Position numbers and translations under genes: made by a program. DNA of 64,000 nt from Branchiostoma belcheri (taxonomy: Eukaryota > Chordata > Leptocardii > Amphioxiformes > Branchiostomatidae), in the NCBI RefSeq assembly GCF_001625305.1, contig NW_017804242.1, positions 4,408,858 to 4,472,857 of the forward strand. The letters are read 5' to 3'. Position 1 is the stretch's first letter. Each line of letters opens with the position of its first letter. Positions 24,640 through 38,173 of this stretch are shown here, one piece after another. The notes beneath the pieces are model-generated. The model was not told the DNA's origin and did no database searches. It saw only the letters and a list, made by a program, of their open reading frames with translations.

Positions 24640-27050
24640 CTCAAAATTCAGCCCTTGGTTGCGAAGAGAGAGTAGCCGGCAAACCCGATAGTTGTATCAG
24701 AGGGAAGGCTGAGGGCTCAGGGATGAAACTAATGTGTTACGTGTATACGATGGGGTTGTGGTACCACATATTAGTTAAGATAACTTTGTACCATCCTGAG
24801 ACGCCCAATCGACGTGTAGGCCACTTTTCATTGAGGTCATGAGGGAAGGGGTAAGGGGGTCAAACATGATATATCAAAAAGACTTTACATCACTTAAAGT
24901 CCAACATCATACACATATTTGGACGCATACATGGTAAAAAAACATGCATATAGAAGTAAGACGTAGTATATGTCTCCGTCTGTTTTGGCCATACACATAT
25001 TATCGTCGTCGCCGCTCACATCTGTCGATGATGCGGGCCAGATCCAGAAACATAAGACTACAGTTGGTCACCGTTAATTTGTTATGTCAAACATGTGCAG
25101 AAGGTGACTGTGGAGCCTTCTATTACGCATAGACCCCATGCCATATAGATCTGCACATTTACTGATATCAGCGTGCGATTGAACTGATTTCTCTCTGGAG
25201 CATCGTTAGCTTGCCGTTAATGTGAAATGGAATTAAAGCTACCGGTACCCTCTGGGGAACACGGCAATGATCTACACACAGATAACGAAGCTGATGAATG
25301 TTCGTTAATAGCACGATTTAAACGCAAACGCTAGGATTGATCCAACTAATTAATTAAAGTGGGGCATCGCAGAATACACGGCTCTGCTTCATTTCACGTC
25401 AATCAATTAACCAAGAAACCCTCGAAAAAAAGTTAACCCCGATTGTCAGCAGCTGTTGTCCTGATCGATGCCCGGAATGTGAGGTGACTGACACCTTATC
25501 AATCATGAGGGTAATGCAGGGGATTCAAGAGTCCTTCAGGGTGTTTTTGAGGGTAGACAGGGGTCAGTAATGGAAAGGTTGCAGCCAGAGGTAATTGCAT
25601 GTATCAGAATGGGAAGGGCCCCAATCAGAGTCGCAATATTGTATGAAATATGATGGCCTCTTACACGTACTACAGCGCGAGTACAGGTATCAACATCTAC
25701 CTTCCTTCTAACACATTAATCACACAATAGTTCAGTTTTGGTAAGAAGCGAGAACCTGATTCTGTACATACCTAGTTAACGTAAGCATTTGTAGCTGTAC
25801 ATCTAGTAAGATACCACACTCGTGTATCACTGTAATCGTACCTGGAATATTGTTTTATCGCCATGCCCTGAACTTAACTTGTTGAGAGCATAAAAGTTCA
25901 AGTCTTTATGCATTTACTCGTTCATTGAATATCAGACATCCAGCATGTTTTCATCACTGTCATCATGGTATGGCCTAACGTCATCCACGGGCCCTCTTCT
26001 GCCGTGGGCATGGCCTTCTGGCATGGAATCAACGATAAGGTACACTTGAAAACCACTTTAAGTTCTAAGACCTTCATCCTTCACTTTCTCCTTTTCCCTT
26101 TGCTCTGTTTTGCTAGTTGCTAGTTGCTGTTTTGATGTGTCAAACTTTGCCATGGATGCCTGTTTGCTGTTTGTTGCCATTCTCTTCATCGCTATCGAGT
26201 TCCCCTATTAGCAACCCAAGCTCGTCCCCGTCTGATATGGTAAAGAGAGGCAAGATATGATGGTCTATGATGAATCTGTATTTCTATCACATAGTGGGTG
26301 ATTTTGACTTGATAGCTGTAATGACTTCCATGAAAGATTGAGGTATTGTTTTGGCATGTCTGTGCGTGTATGTGTGCCTCTATGTGCAAATGACCCTAAG
26401 GTCAAGATGTAATGGATATGGTTGGGTCCAGTCTTACACAGAGGGAGAAGGTCATTAATCACGTCTAAATCTGGTAACACTCGCTACTTTCACAGGACTT
26501 AATGTATTTCAATACATGACCTCCTTGACAGCTGGCATTGTTTCCCATGACAACTGGTATTGTTTCTCTGAAGGACTTGTAGAGACCATGGTGAATGAGA
26601 AGAGGACACAGTCACTATAGCACAAGATCTAAATATTTCATGGAGGTCCGAATTCTTGTTGACAAAGAATCCCGCATCTTCCATGGGCCTCAGATGCCTT
26701 TAGAAAAGTGATGTGTATTATTTATCCAGAACAGTGCCCGACTAGCTGGATGCCTGAATGGGTAAGGGTTAGGTTCTGAATCGTCTCCGCGTATACACGC
26801 TACCTGGTCTCCATCAGATATCTGTGGGTGTACTTCAATCTGTAAAGGCGTTCAACTTGATGATGAAGTCTAGTGACAGCCATGGGTTTTATAGGACTTT
26901 GCCTTTCTGTTGTACCAACGGTGGCATCTCCACATCACTACAAAGTAACATTCACCATATATCATCAATACTGTGCAGTTGAGACCATCGAAGCATTGTT
27001 TATTAAAATCATGACTCCCTGGCACTGCTCATTACTGTGCAGAGAAGTAA
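24640..27050. other. Gene-poor stretch
   Basis: Only short frames without coding character. Nothing else was recognised. Confidence 0.4.
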
Positions 27051-27585
27051 GATCTAGAGGCCAAAACATTTGAAGAGGAGTTGGCACTGAGTGCAGAAAG
27101 AGTTCGCAAGTGGCGTCACGAGCTGGCAAACCGCGGGAAGATGGTACCACCTATGCCAGCATGGTAATAATTTATGTGAAGGGCACACCTGATACGAACA
27201 GCAAGGTGGGGCACATGCTTGTCTTTTAGAACTTCGGTTAAAGCCTGTTAAAACATGCAAATCGAGTGTGCATATCGTGAGAAAACACAGGGAGTAATAT
27301 ATACGATTGCTTCAAAGGTGCAAATAGCAAGATCAACTTTGAAGTGTTTGAACTCATATGTAAAGTATGAAATGTCTTGAGTCTTCTTAACTAGGACGGT
27401 ATGTGGTAGAAGATCTACATCTCAGAACAGACGTCCATTCCAAAAAAGTACGACAGCCTGGTCCATTTGGTGGCACTGTATGTGGGGGAATCTCTACCTC
27501 TACTTCTAGTAGAAGAGTCAACACCGTGGTAGTCAATTCAAAGAGGAACACAAATGCCTCAGTTGTTACTGAGCTTTGGGTATAA
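27050..27585 (+). pseudogene. Decayed coding remnant, family unknown
   Basis: The segment 27063-27167 reads, in one frame, as a helical charged peptide (K-T-F-E-E-E-L start, ending M-V-P-P-M-P-A-W) followed at once by two stops. The segment 27256-27378 reads as another plausible peptide starting M-Q-I-E-C and ending K-Y-E-M-S before TGA. A third open stretch runs 27403-27585. The pieces lie in order on one strand but are separated by stops and frame changes. That fits a dead gene or a dead mobile-element open frame. No domain was recognised. Confidence 0.25.
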
Positions 27586-27599
27586 GTAAAAATTGTTGC

Positions 27600-30350
27600 A
27601 CCAATTTATATTGCAAGATACGTACATTTTGTATACGATGCATCTAGTTGATAGAATATTGCAAACTTCTTTTGTGTGCATTGCAGGATCATAGTTGAAA
27701 GACATACTTAAAATTCATGACTTACTATCATCTTCATTGATGATTTCAATCACACATTCAATACCAAGGAATCCTTGAATACCCCTGGCCTTTCTTTGAA
27801 TATAAATTTTGGAGACGACTTAAGCGATGTTTGATTGCGTCTCAAAGGGAATTCCGGCCGACTTATCTTGGTCACACGGGAAAACGCTGTCACCTAGACA
27901 TGATAAGTTCTTGGCGCCATCCCCAGAATTTACAAACGACTTTGCAAAAGGCCAGCCCGCCTTTATTTGTACCTGGTGAATCATATGATTTACCCCCAAA
28001 GGTAATGAAGCGTTTCAGAATGCATCAAGGACATACAAGGATTTAGCTTAATTCACTTGGAAGGCAATTCTCCCAACTTCATACCTCGGGAAGATCAACC
28101 ACTTCCTTCCTCTCACAGTTAGATGAGTCCCCACAAGTTATTTTGAACAAGGGCAACAGCCCGTAAATGCCAAGGATGTTAACCGCTAAGTAAGGAATGT
28201 ATCCGGTAAGGGTTCCATAGAAAGAGCGTTAAGTGCCTCAAGACTCACCAAACCCCTAAGCCATTTAATAGACTTATTCTTTGACCCTAGACAGTAGCTT
28301 ACAGACATGTAGTTTTGTATGTGAGTGGATTTGAATGAAAATCTAGGATACAGTTATTACCTCGGCCAGCTGCATAAATCTTTAAGTCTTTGATGGATGT
28401 TCATGACTTATGGCAAGTTACTATTGGGGACAAGAAGATCGAGTTTAAGAATGGGCCTTATGGCGGGTTCTTATGTTACTTCGGTGGACATTGTGTTTGA
28501 ACAGAATAACTCAAGATTCTGTTGATGGAACCTGATAGAATTTATTAGTTGGGTAGGGTTAAGGGAAAGAAAGGTCAAGTTCAATAATCAGGAATGTATA
28601 ATATTCCCTCGCTTTTGCAGAGAGTTACATATAAATTGAATATAATTGGCTGTATGTACAAGGCATGTTAAAGATATCTTTGCATGAGGTAATATTGGTT
28701 TTTGCATGAAATAAATTGTATAAACACTTTTTGTCATTCTTCGTCATAAGTTGAGCAATCTATCATAGGGTTGATTTCGTATTCGTGAAGGGAAAGGTTG
28801 AAGATAGAAGTCTTATCTAATTTTTTCATGTTCATGGCTGCGCTAGTGGAATGTTCAGGCTTCATGGTATGTTGTTTATAATAATTATAGCCTACCAAGT
28901 AGGAAACGAATGGAGTAAGCCCACATATGTGCCACTCTGGCTTGACCCGCAAGGCAGAAACTAGACCACATGGCAGTAACGGCAGTCTAGCAGGATTGTT
29001 ATAAACATCATTGTAAATTGGTGCAATCTTGGCACACTGTTTCGTGCTCCACTGAGTCATGGTTATTCCTTTTTATACGCCGCCGACGGCACATTACTTC
29101 TGATATCATCACAGCCTGCCCATTTATGCTCGTTCTGTATGCACCACATACACCTAATTTCTGTGGAATGGGCCAGTATTAGCAATGAATCTCAACTACA
29201 ACATTTATTTTTAGCTCTTACATTGTACAGATTACAAGTCTTCGAATATGTGCATAGTCAGCAGTGACGTCGTCTTCAGTCTGCGCACTGTCTCCAGCTC
29301 ATCATTAACTGATGTTCCGGATTTCCCAGTGATGAATTGATGATCACATCGAATTCTACGGATGAGCATGGAATTTGGTAGTACAATATGGTAATGGTTA
29401 CTATACTATTTCAACTGATACTAGTAGGAAATTTGCTAAAATCCAGATTTTTTTGTTCGGTCGCCCTAAAATTGCATTTCATGCCTTTAAGACGGGATTC
29501 TTACAACAGCTTCAGAAGCATTGCCTATACCGTCCCTTAAAGACAATGTACATGTCTTGGGATTTCCGTATTTCCTGACGGAAGGCAAATCCATACCAAT
29601 TGATTGATATGAGAAGGCAGTCCTATCTAGCACAGCAAATATTTCAAAAGCAATCACAATCCTGAGATCGTTCCCTGACCATTTTGTGACAGAACTGGGA
29701 CGTTTTGACCAGTCCAAAATAGAATAGCCGATGGACCTTGAAATTTGCAGGTAGAACCTATTAGCTGTTGTGCTATGTGAGTAAGAAAAGAGTTATGGCA
29801 GGATGGGAAATGGTCATCGCCGGGGTATGTGTGGAAAATGAGTGTCGCGTTCTAGACAGGGCATGGGAAGGTTTACAAACTGATTTCAAAACAGTGATTT
29901 CACAGAAGTGATTAATAAAAAGATCTACGCGTACATTTGTCAATTATTCAACAAAATGGCAGTGCGCCGAGAACACCACATCAGACCTGGCGTTCTTCTT
30001 AATTACAGGTGACTAGGGCGGAAAATGTTTCGACTCAGGAGAAATAAGGAATGAGAAGCAGGCTGGTGTCAGATAACGCAAATTGCATTAGGATGACGAA
30101 TGATATCGTGTATTATACAGTAGCCAGACGTGAGCCTCTCTCTCCCACATCTCACCCCGGTGTATGCTGTTACTTCATAAATAATTTCCCCTTTATACGA
30201 ACTGTGTTCAGATCCACACTCGTACAAATTCCTTCAATGTCATGTAAGGTTTCCAGCACTGCTCGAACTCCGACGTTCTCCTCAATGTTCAAACTAACTG
30301 CCCAACGAGAAATTTCACTACCATCCATGGCAGCGAATCACCCAGGAAAT
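27600..30350. other. Gene-poor stretch
   Basis: A minus-strand frame of 108 codons (28734-29060) starts with ATG ten bases after a TATAAAAAGG string. That TATA is too close to place a start upstream of the ATG, and no domain is visible, so it is not called. Confidence 0.35.
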
Positions 30351-30358
30351 ACAATTTA

Positions 30359-30955
30359 AACCAAAGGAAAAAGGCGGTGAGATGTTGCCCCAACTTTAAA
30401 TAAACAACCAAGCCAGCGGACAATCAGGCCAACATAAACATTCAACCCCAAGAAGTCCACGAAAGAAGTAAACCTCAGACAGTGTATGTCTGATCTCTAT
30501 GCAAATCAACTATTAGGCTGCAGGTGTGCATCACCAGGCACATGTCGCCTATTGTCATGCAAATGAGCACAAAACAGTGTTATCCACCTCCCCAAAACAC
30601 TGGCTGACAAGCAACCGAATAACGAAAGAAAAAGAATCAGCCTCCAATATAGAATACCAAACTTTAACCAAAGGAAAAGGGCGGTGAGATATCCCCCCGC
30701 CCAAATTTTAAACAAACAAATAACCAAGCCAGCAGGCAATCAAGCCAACAGAACATTCAACCCCAAGAAGTACACGAAAGAAGTAAACTCCAGACAGTGT
30801 ATGTCTGACCCCAGACACTGTATGTCTGATCTCTATGCAAATCAACTATTAGGCTGCAGGTGTGCATCACCAGGCACATACCGCGTATTGTCATGCAAAT
30901 GAGCACAAAACAGTGTTATCCACCTCCCCATAACACTGGCTGACAAACAACCGAA
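30359..30955. repeat. Two tandem units of about 0.3 kb with octamer motifs
   Basis: 30359-30664 and 30665-30955 align over their whole length with small indels. Each unit contains ATGCAAAT twice, 58 bases apart (30499, 30557; 30835, 30893), with an E-box-like CAGGTG between them. An outer piece, 'cctccaatatagaataccaaac', recurs at about 33860, so the unit is part of a dispersed element. Confidence 0.85.
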
Positions 30956-31339
30956 TAAACAAGTGCTTCTGCAAAAGCTGACCATTTTCGCCGCTTACAG
31001 GCTTACAGTTTTTACGAACATTTTCCCCATCCTAGCATTTCAATTTACCTAAGTTATATAAATGGTTCTAGTTCTCATCAACATTGTATATAATGAGAGA
31101 ACATGCACTTCTATATTTCAACTCTTTAAGTTTAAAACATTACAAAAATCAAGTATATAACAGTTTATAACCTGTTTTCTCTCTTTTAAGAGTCTTTTTA
31201 ACAGAATAAAAAAATGAGACACAAAAGTACATTTTAACTTAAATTATAAGTAACGTTAATATATATATATATAATTTTATTCAAAATCTCTTCTATGGCT
31301 TTGTCCCCAACATCTAAGTTTACAAACCTCGTGACATTC

Positions 31340-31445
31340 AACCAGGGCTTTAGCCAGCGCCCGTTTTACCGTCAATTGACGGTATTTTTCCCGTCGGACG
31401 GTAAAAATTTAAGTCCTTACCGTCAACATTGACGGTCAAAAATCG
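31340..31445. repeat. Cluster of short 'ACCGTCAA/TTGACGGT' inverted repeats
   Basis: Four inverted copies of TACCGTC/GACGGTA-type words lie within 80 bases, preceded by CAGGGCTTTAGCCAGCGCC. The leading string resembles the terminal repeat of a hAT-type DNA transposon. A matching opposite end was not found, so the element is not delimited. Confidence 0.45.
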
Positions 31446-32544
31446 TGGGTGAAGACATTAAACTTAGCAAAAAATGTAGCGAATTTGAATGAGCCACGGC
31501 GCGGGGTCTTTCCAAAGCGCGTCGCGTCTTTTCAAAACGCCGCGGGCCCACACATTTCTTATTTAAATACGGCGGGAAACCTGACTTCAAGGAACGTGCC
31601 GATGTCTGTTAACTCGGTTCTTTTCTTCAATGTTGCTGTCTGTTTAAACAACATGTGCTAACGGCCACATAAGAACAATGGCTCGACTCAGACTCACGCT
31701 GGTAACTGTACATGACAATAAGATAAATAAACAACATGTGGCAACGAACAAAGAAATATCAAACGTTTTGAAAATATACTGTACTTGAATTTTCATACCA
31801 TCGCAAGAAAACGGAGATCGATCTACGCAAAGTGGCTTTATTATTTATATAAACTTCGTTAAACCACCTTAGAAGACTTGAGCGGCAGCATAAAGATAAA
31901 TTTTCTGGAGCCGATCGCTGAAGCAAGTTTTTGCCGGCGTACGTAACTCCCTCCGCGGCAAAATCCCATATGCCGTAGCGAAATCGCGTCTCAGCACTTC
32001 CCCAAATCAACTCCATGGCCGCTAAAGTCTGCAAATGAGGTTAAACTTCCTCATTTCGGTTGAGAAGCGAAGCTACTGGGCACAGCACAGTAATAGGGCT
32101 TTCCTATGTTAATATATGGGAATTATGTCAAAACAACGTGGTCAACATTCATATACCTGAGTTTTAGACCTTGAAGAACATACATTGGCAGGGTAGGCCA
32201 ACCTCTCAAGTCTCCATTCCCAAAAAATGACAAAATCCTACGCACCTAAACCATGCGAGAATTCTACCCAAACATTGAGAAGTGACCCCTGACCTCTCTG
32301 GACAGCTGATGACCGCATGTAAACCTATATCTTCTTCAGCCAGCCAGACAACACAAACATGGCTGCAAGTCTGTTTTTTCACCAAAATTAAAATACTACA
32401 ACCCTTACCTATAACATCCAAGTCCAAAACAACAACATTTCCCTAGAAAAAAAATTCTTTACACTCTACATTACATTGCCATCTCTATATACTAAAACTG
32501 GGCCCTCTGCGCCTGCGCTATTACTAACCTTTGCCCTACTAGTA

Positions 32545-32790
32545 TAAAATCATGTGCATGGCGGCCATTTTGTTTGCTACCCGAAGTCTTCCGAATGATC
32601 TAAATAAGGAAATCGTCGGAAATCTGAGCCACATCCCTCGCTGTCGGCATGCGCTCGGGGCTGGCTCGGTGGAAATCGGAGGCTGTGGCGTCAGGACTAG
32701 GTTTATTTGCATGGCTCGGGAAGCCGCCGCGGCTTGAATCGCAGCGGGATTTGGGCGCCGGGCGGGTCAAACAAAGGGAATATGAAGTTG
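32545..32790. promoter_or_regulatory. CpG-rich promoter-like block
   Basis: An abrupt CpG-rich island in AT-rich surroundings. ATGGCGGCCATTTT at 32558-32571 matches the YY1 initiator-type motif on both strands. An inverted octamer ATTTGCAT lies at 32705-32712. A 61-codon plus-strand frame begins at 32552 but has no recognisable domain. A pyrimidine-rich acceptor-like site ends at about 32828. It could be a promoter with a first exon, in either direction. Confidence 0.4.
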
Positions 32791-33254
32791 TGAGGACCAT
32801 AGTTTTTTTTTCATTCTTCAAATTGCAGATTGTGTAATTTTTATCGCATCTATCTGCAAATTGCAGACTGAAGACGGGTATTTAGAACACTGAATACATG
32901 AAGTGTGCGGGGGGGGCATGATGTCGATCACCGGATCATGATTTTTTTTCGCGTTGACCCTGATTCAACCCTAAAATAATACTCGAAGAGAACTTCAAAA
33001 GTCATCTTTTACTAATCATATATAATTGTTTACATTATATCATCTGATCAACCTGATCCATTAAAAATTGTCAATGGAAAATACCTTGCCAAACAATGCA
33101 ATACCTATTTAAGTTAATTAAACACTCACTCATTAATTAATTAATTTCCTAAAATACAAAAGACATGTTGGTGAAAGTTAGGCACCCAGGTAATATCAAT
33201 AGTTCCACGGACAGCTATGTAGGCCGGAGCTTCTATTGCGTGCGATCTACGTTT

Positions 33255-33297
33255 GGTCAGAAATACCCCCCCCCCAACACACACACACACAAAAACA
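33255..33297. repeat. Poly-C run and CA microsatellite
   Basis: A run of ten C followed by CA repeats; a simple repeat only. Confidence 0.8.
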
Positions 33298-33660
33298 CCG
33301 ATCCGGGAACGCCTGAAAAGGAGGCTTTTAATAAGCTTTGCCTGCAGCGCCTTGATTGGTCGGACGTGTGACCCTCTGGACTGCCGGCTAATGGAAATCT
33401 GAACATCTAGACTAATCCACACTGCTAATGCTCATTGACATAATTTATGCAGTTTATTAAAATCCTTGATTACTGTGATTATAGACATGTCTTTATCAAC
33501 ATTTTTGGCAAATAATAAAATCAAGTTATTGTTCAAGACAAATTAAGTTTGTTTTGTCAGCAGCTTTGTTATGCAACATTAATAGAACTATGATTTTGAA
33601 ATTAGCAACCATAATGGAAAGTATACAAACGTCCAAGGCATAAATGGTAAAAAGTGCACT

Positions 33661-33766
33661 CGCAACAACGACATCTAGCGACATGCGGCAACTCAGCATG
33701 TCTGCATGGCCGTCGCAACAACGACATCTAGCGACATGCGGTGACTTAGCATGTCTGCATGGCCGT
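33661..33766. repeat. Tandem 53 bp duplication
   Basis: 33661-33713 and 33714-33766 differ at only a few positions. The copies join without spacer, so it is a recent local duplication. No gene is disturbed. Confidence 0.95.
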
Positions 33767-33799
33767 TGAAGGGTGGAACCGTTGATCCATCCATCCATC

Positions 33800-35360
33800 C
33801 AATCTCAATCTCGTCTGAGTTACCATTTTCGCGCATGCGAAAATGGTAAAAAAAATAAACCTCCAATATAGAATACCAAACAAAGATACAAGTACTAGTC
33901 TAGTACCTCACAAAACTACACACACACAACCATACCAAAGAGAAATGACCAAAAGGACAAAAAGAACCTATGAGAAAAACTCAGAACAAACAGTAAAGAA
34001 ACTAATATACACATAGTTACAAGCAGTCGTCAAAACATTGTACGTGCCTTACATATGCAATGACGCCATAAAAGTGTATTTAGTTGTGGTCTTGAATGAA
34101 TGAATTAATGAATTTCCTCGTAAAAAGTGCATACTACACAGATTTACTGTCTATTTATGACCTATGGCAACAAAATAAGAGATTGCTCGGACCACGTCCT
34201 GAAAGCACATGTTGTGCAAAATCTTCACAAAGAGTAAGCTTTGGTCCAGCAATGCTAACGCGATGCTGAGGTAGTCAAAACAGATGTTCAGAGGTGTTTA
34301 CTTCTCTTGGAAAGATCATGTTAGAATCCACTGAGATTATAAGTCATGAAGTAAGCCTGACAGGCCATTAGTGTCTCTTCTAAGGCATGCCTGTGGAATG
34401 CTCTATTACCTCCAATGTCACGTTTAGAAACAATCTGGGAAGAAACTGTATATTGCAAAATCAGGACGATCATGAAGTTAAACTTAGCATGAATGTATCA
34501 ACTGAAGCCTGAAGACATGCATTAAAAAGTAATCATAATGAACAAACCTAATGAACATCATGGTGATGAATGAATAAAATAATTTTAAAAATTATCATAA
34601 CTGGATAACAATAACTTAATGATAAGTTAACAAAATAATTTGGCAAAACCCTGAAAAGTGTGACTAGTAGATATTATAATTGAATGAGAGCGTTATCATC
34701 TTTTCATTTTATATACAACAAAAACTTATTATTTAGTTTACTACCACCATTGAATAGCCCAGTCCCCCAGTCTTGAATTCTGCACAGTAAGTTGAGCTAA
34801 AATTGTTAGTGTATGTGTTGCAAGTTTAGTGCATCTGTGAAGAACTGTCCAGATCAGAGATTTGGTTTTGGGTTTGGAAAGTGTGAAGCTCCTTTGTGTG
34901 ACGACTTGATTAGAATGTAACAAAGCACGGTTGGACGAGTTTAAATTCTATGATACATGTGTATGTCTTATGTATTTGTTAAAGCTTGGTGACCGATATC
35001 GGCCATTTCTGCCTGTGTATCACAATGGACGTACTGCCTCCATTTCATCACACTGCATTGTGGTGTTTGCAATTCCAATAAAACAAATAAAGCAAATGAT
35101 CGCACAGATGCTCACTTTCATAGACTTTATTCTCTGTTTTATAATATTTTGTAATAGTAGGTCATTGGTGAAAAGACTTATTCTTTTTCAGCTCTATTTT
35201 ACCATTCACCAATTTCATTCACCAAATCAACTTTTGGATGTAAACATTGCTCCACTCAAGCATGACACACTGTTTTGCATTTTAGTAGTATTTTGCGAGT
35301 CGTTTACTGGTAGGAATCCTTTTTCTAATCTTTGCAGCTCAGGGAGGCTGAAGCTGAAAT
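33800..35360. other. AT-rich gene-poor stretch
   Basis: The 145-codon plus-strand frame at 34931-35368 is hydrophobic and AT-driven and is not supported as a gene. 'gaatgaatgaattaatgaattt' at about 34094 is a possible minus-strand LINE tail. Confidence 0.4.
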
Positions 35361-35377
35361 ACAACTAGCCTCATCCA

Positions 35378-35587
35378 TTATCTTTTTTTGGACATTTTTT
35401 TATCCTTGCGTTTCCTATCGGGAGTGTCTGTCGCCTTACGAAGCTGCAGGAGCTTTTGGAACTTAGTAGGGGCACTTTTAAAAATGGATTTGTCAACTGA
35501 CATGGATAATCCAGGGATGAGTGCTTGTACGTACGGAGTGGTGGCATTTCGCCAAGACGCCAAGGCACAAAATCCCTTAGCACGTCA
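35378..35587 (-). CDS. Coding-like exon with Lys/Arg-rich C-terminus
   Basis: On the minus strand an open stretch of about 68 codons ends in TAA at 35378. The translation has a Pro/Ser/Thr-containing body and ends in a strongly basic tail (K-R-K-D-K-K then K-K-R), as in nucleolar or nucleic-acid-binding proteins. There is no ATG at a sensible place, so it would have to be a 3' exon. The acceptor before it is poor. The family is not recognised. It may be a chance frame. Confidence 0.25.
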
Positions 35588-35949
35588 TTTCCTATCAGGA
35601 CTCAGACTGAGCCGTCGAAATGAATTACCTTCACACGGGAGAGAGCCGTTTCACTAAAGGCTTAGAATTTTAATTTTAATTTGGAAACGTGGTATTAGAC
35701 TGTTGATGATTGTGAAATCCTGTTAGACCGTTCTAGTAAAAATTAGCATATCAAAGTTGTTTCCTACATAGCAATGCGGCACAAATGTTTCGCTGCAGCT
35801 ATATCATATTTGACGTTAGAGGTCTATTGAAGCTACTGCATTGTTTGTGACGAAACGAAATTGACCTTCTAGCTAAAGTGTTCAAGGAATGATAAGCTAG
35901 GAGAGCTCAGTTCCTGATGTATGCTGGACATATTACGTTAAGCAAAGCA

Positions 35950-36135
35950 AGAAATTTCAGACTTTCGGGAGTTTTTTTTTTAGAGGGGGGGGGGTATCCG
36001 TGAATACATTGGAACCTTCCCGATAATGAATTAATCATACATCGAACACCACATACTACCACCCAGAGTATGCCGAGTCACATCCCTGAAAATCAACTGA
36101 GACCCAATCACCACCCTCTCATTTACGAGTTCTTG
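35950..36135 (+). repeat. Dispersed repeat family D, copy 5 (internally deleted)
   Basis: Has the first block (with an expanded T and G run at 35970-35994) and the 'taccacccagagtatgccgagtcacatccctgaaaatcaactga' block, but the middle is missing. Confidence 0.65.
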
Positions 36136-36220
36136 CGATGCTGACAAATATACATATAAACCCGCCTAAACCAGCCCCGCTCAAAACAATATTTTGATTC
36201 CGGAAGTAATAAGGCTGGGC

Positions 36221-36478
36221 CTAAGACTGGGAGAAACTGGGCTGTACATGGTTCTTCATGACCGAGATTGGCCGTCCATTTATGTCAATAAAGTTATATG
36301 CCACCTTCGGTTTTTCCACCCATTGATTATTGTCTTTAATACACAGCCGTGCAATTTTGTCTACGGGTTCAGCGGCCTGCAGAACGTACGATTCTGCCGG
36401 GAGTTTATTGCCATGCCGGGGACCATCAGGAAATATGGAGACAACATTCAAGACAAAGTGGTTTCTTTCACTACGCAT
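36221..36478 (-). CDS. Coding-like open frame of 85 codons, unknown function
   Basis: ATG to TAG on the minus strand, with protein-like composition and no low complexity. Charged and hydrophobic residues alternate, with tryptophan and aromatic residues in the middle third. No signal peptide, membrane helix or known motif is visible. No clear promoter or splice signals were found, so it may be a lone small gene, an exon or the remnant of an inserted gene. The opposite strand also has a 97-codon frame, but its translation looks less natural. Confidence 0.3.
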   Translation of the reverse strand: MRSERNHFVLNVVSIFPDGPRHGNKLPAESYVLQAAEPVDKIARLCIKDNNQWVEKPKVAYNFIDINGRPISVMKNHVQPSFSQS

Positions 36479-36499
36479 AGAATATGATTATGCATCATT

Positions 36500-38170
36500 A
36501 CATCAGCTTATATAAAGAGAAAATTTATGGTAATTTTTTTTAGTTTCTTATACTTCATTCAGGGCAAAATGATTCATTCACCATTGCAGAAAACATGATT
36601 TCATAGGTATCATCACATCAACGTACATGTATGTTGGAAGGAAAAGATGGTCCTATTGCATCTTATTTTTCTGTATTTTGTCTTCTGTGTATGATAAATA
36701 ATCGTGCAAGATTGTACACTTTTGTACCGTTTTGAGTGAAGATTTTATTTCTCTGATTCAAACGACACTTTGAACACAGAGAAGATAGCGATTTAACGGT
36801 GTAACAACAATGCCGAAAATGCAACTCAGGGGCCTCAGTCAAGTTCATATCGCGGCTGATCGCAGCGTGCAACAACACTCAGGCTGATAGCCTGCAAGCG
36901 TTCAGCTTTGGTCTTGACATCAAAGAAGAAAGTGATTCGGTAGACCGGACCCACGATCTATCAAGATGACCAAGGCATTCGTCCAGACGCAACGATTTTT
37001 CAAGCTGTCTTCTCTACAGGAAGTGGTCTTCTATCTGTGTTCGCCTATAGAGTGAAGCCATGAATCAAAGGTTTACTGATATGATATTAACAAAAGATAG
37101 GCAAAGTTATGTGCGAGAATATCTATGGTGGAGTTGTAGGGATCCATCTAATTACCTCCGAAGAAGGATATCGTTCCCCGGGAAGGTACTGTTTGTGTTC
37201 GTGTGTTTACAGCTGTAACTCACGGTGGGTTTGATGAATTTCTTTGACTTTTGGTATATGATTAGTTTTTTGGGTTCAGATGATATGTTTTTTTTCTTTT
37301 TTACCCTCCATGTAAATGGGGGGTATTGTTTTTACTCCGTTTCATGTTTGGTCTGATATCTGAAGATCGGTGAGAAGGAACTGTATGATATTTGGCAGAT
37401 TGATGGATGGGGCCTTGGAGATTGTGTAGGTTGACTTTGAGCACCTGGTGATTGACCTTGGTACTGCAGTTTAATTTTTTTATTCTATTGTTGGCACGTT
37501 ATGGTCCGTGTGTGCGATGCTAAGGTAGCATGTAGTTGTGGTTACAATGGTTTAGTGATGTAAATTTGGGCCCCCTAGCTGTTTGCTTTGAACCGGAATT
37601 GCTATCTCAATGTCAGATTGTTTGCGTTGAATGATCTCAGAACCCGGTGGATGGTTGGCGATCATTTTTGGTATGTGGGTAGACGCTGATTGTCTTTGCG
37701 TTTTAGCGTGCATTAGCAGGTTGTCGTAGATTTGCATTGCTTATTTAAAAGGATTTTCACATTTTCACCCCTATTTCATAATAGGATGGTCTGTTTGACC
37801 CCAAATTGGTACAGAGTGTTTTTGTTTATACGTCCAGCTGGCAGGTCAGGCCAATCTATTTTTACCTCTAGACCGTCTGCAGGAAATATATCTTATCTTT
37901 AATCGGTCATTCAGCAGGGAACTGGGTCATCTGTGGTTTGTTAATATGTAACAATGTGCTTGAGAGGTCATTGACCTCAAACAAACCATGGTAACAAGAC
38001 ACTAAACGCCTGCACATGACAGCTTGGGCAACCCCTTCCAATACGAAGTGCCACAACAAAATTCTTAAAGGATAGACATCTATAGACATCTATCATTCTG
38101 CTGATAAAAACAAAGTTTGACTCATAATATCTCTATTAAAATACACCAAAAGATTACAAAATAACAAGCT
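36500..38170. other. Gene-poor stretch
   Basis: Nothing recognised beyond short frames. Confidence 0.4.
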
Positions 38171-38173
38171 ATT

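Noticed and set aside
29058-29080. TATA box (TATAAAAAGG) before the minus-strand 108-codon frame
   Set aside because: It lies about ten bases from the ATG, too close for a normal transcript start to include that ATG.
34931-35368. 145-codon open frame
   Set aside because: AT-driven hydrophobic translation with no domain and no supporting signals.
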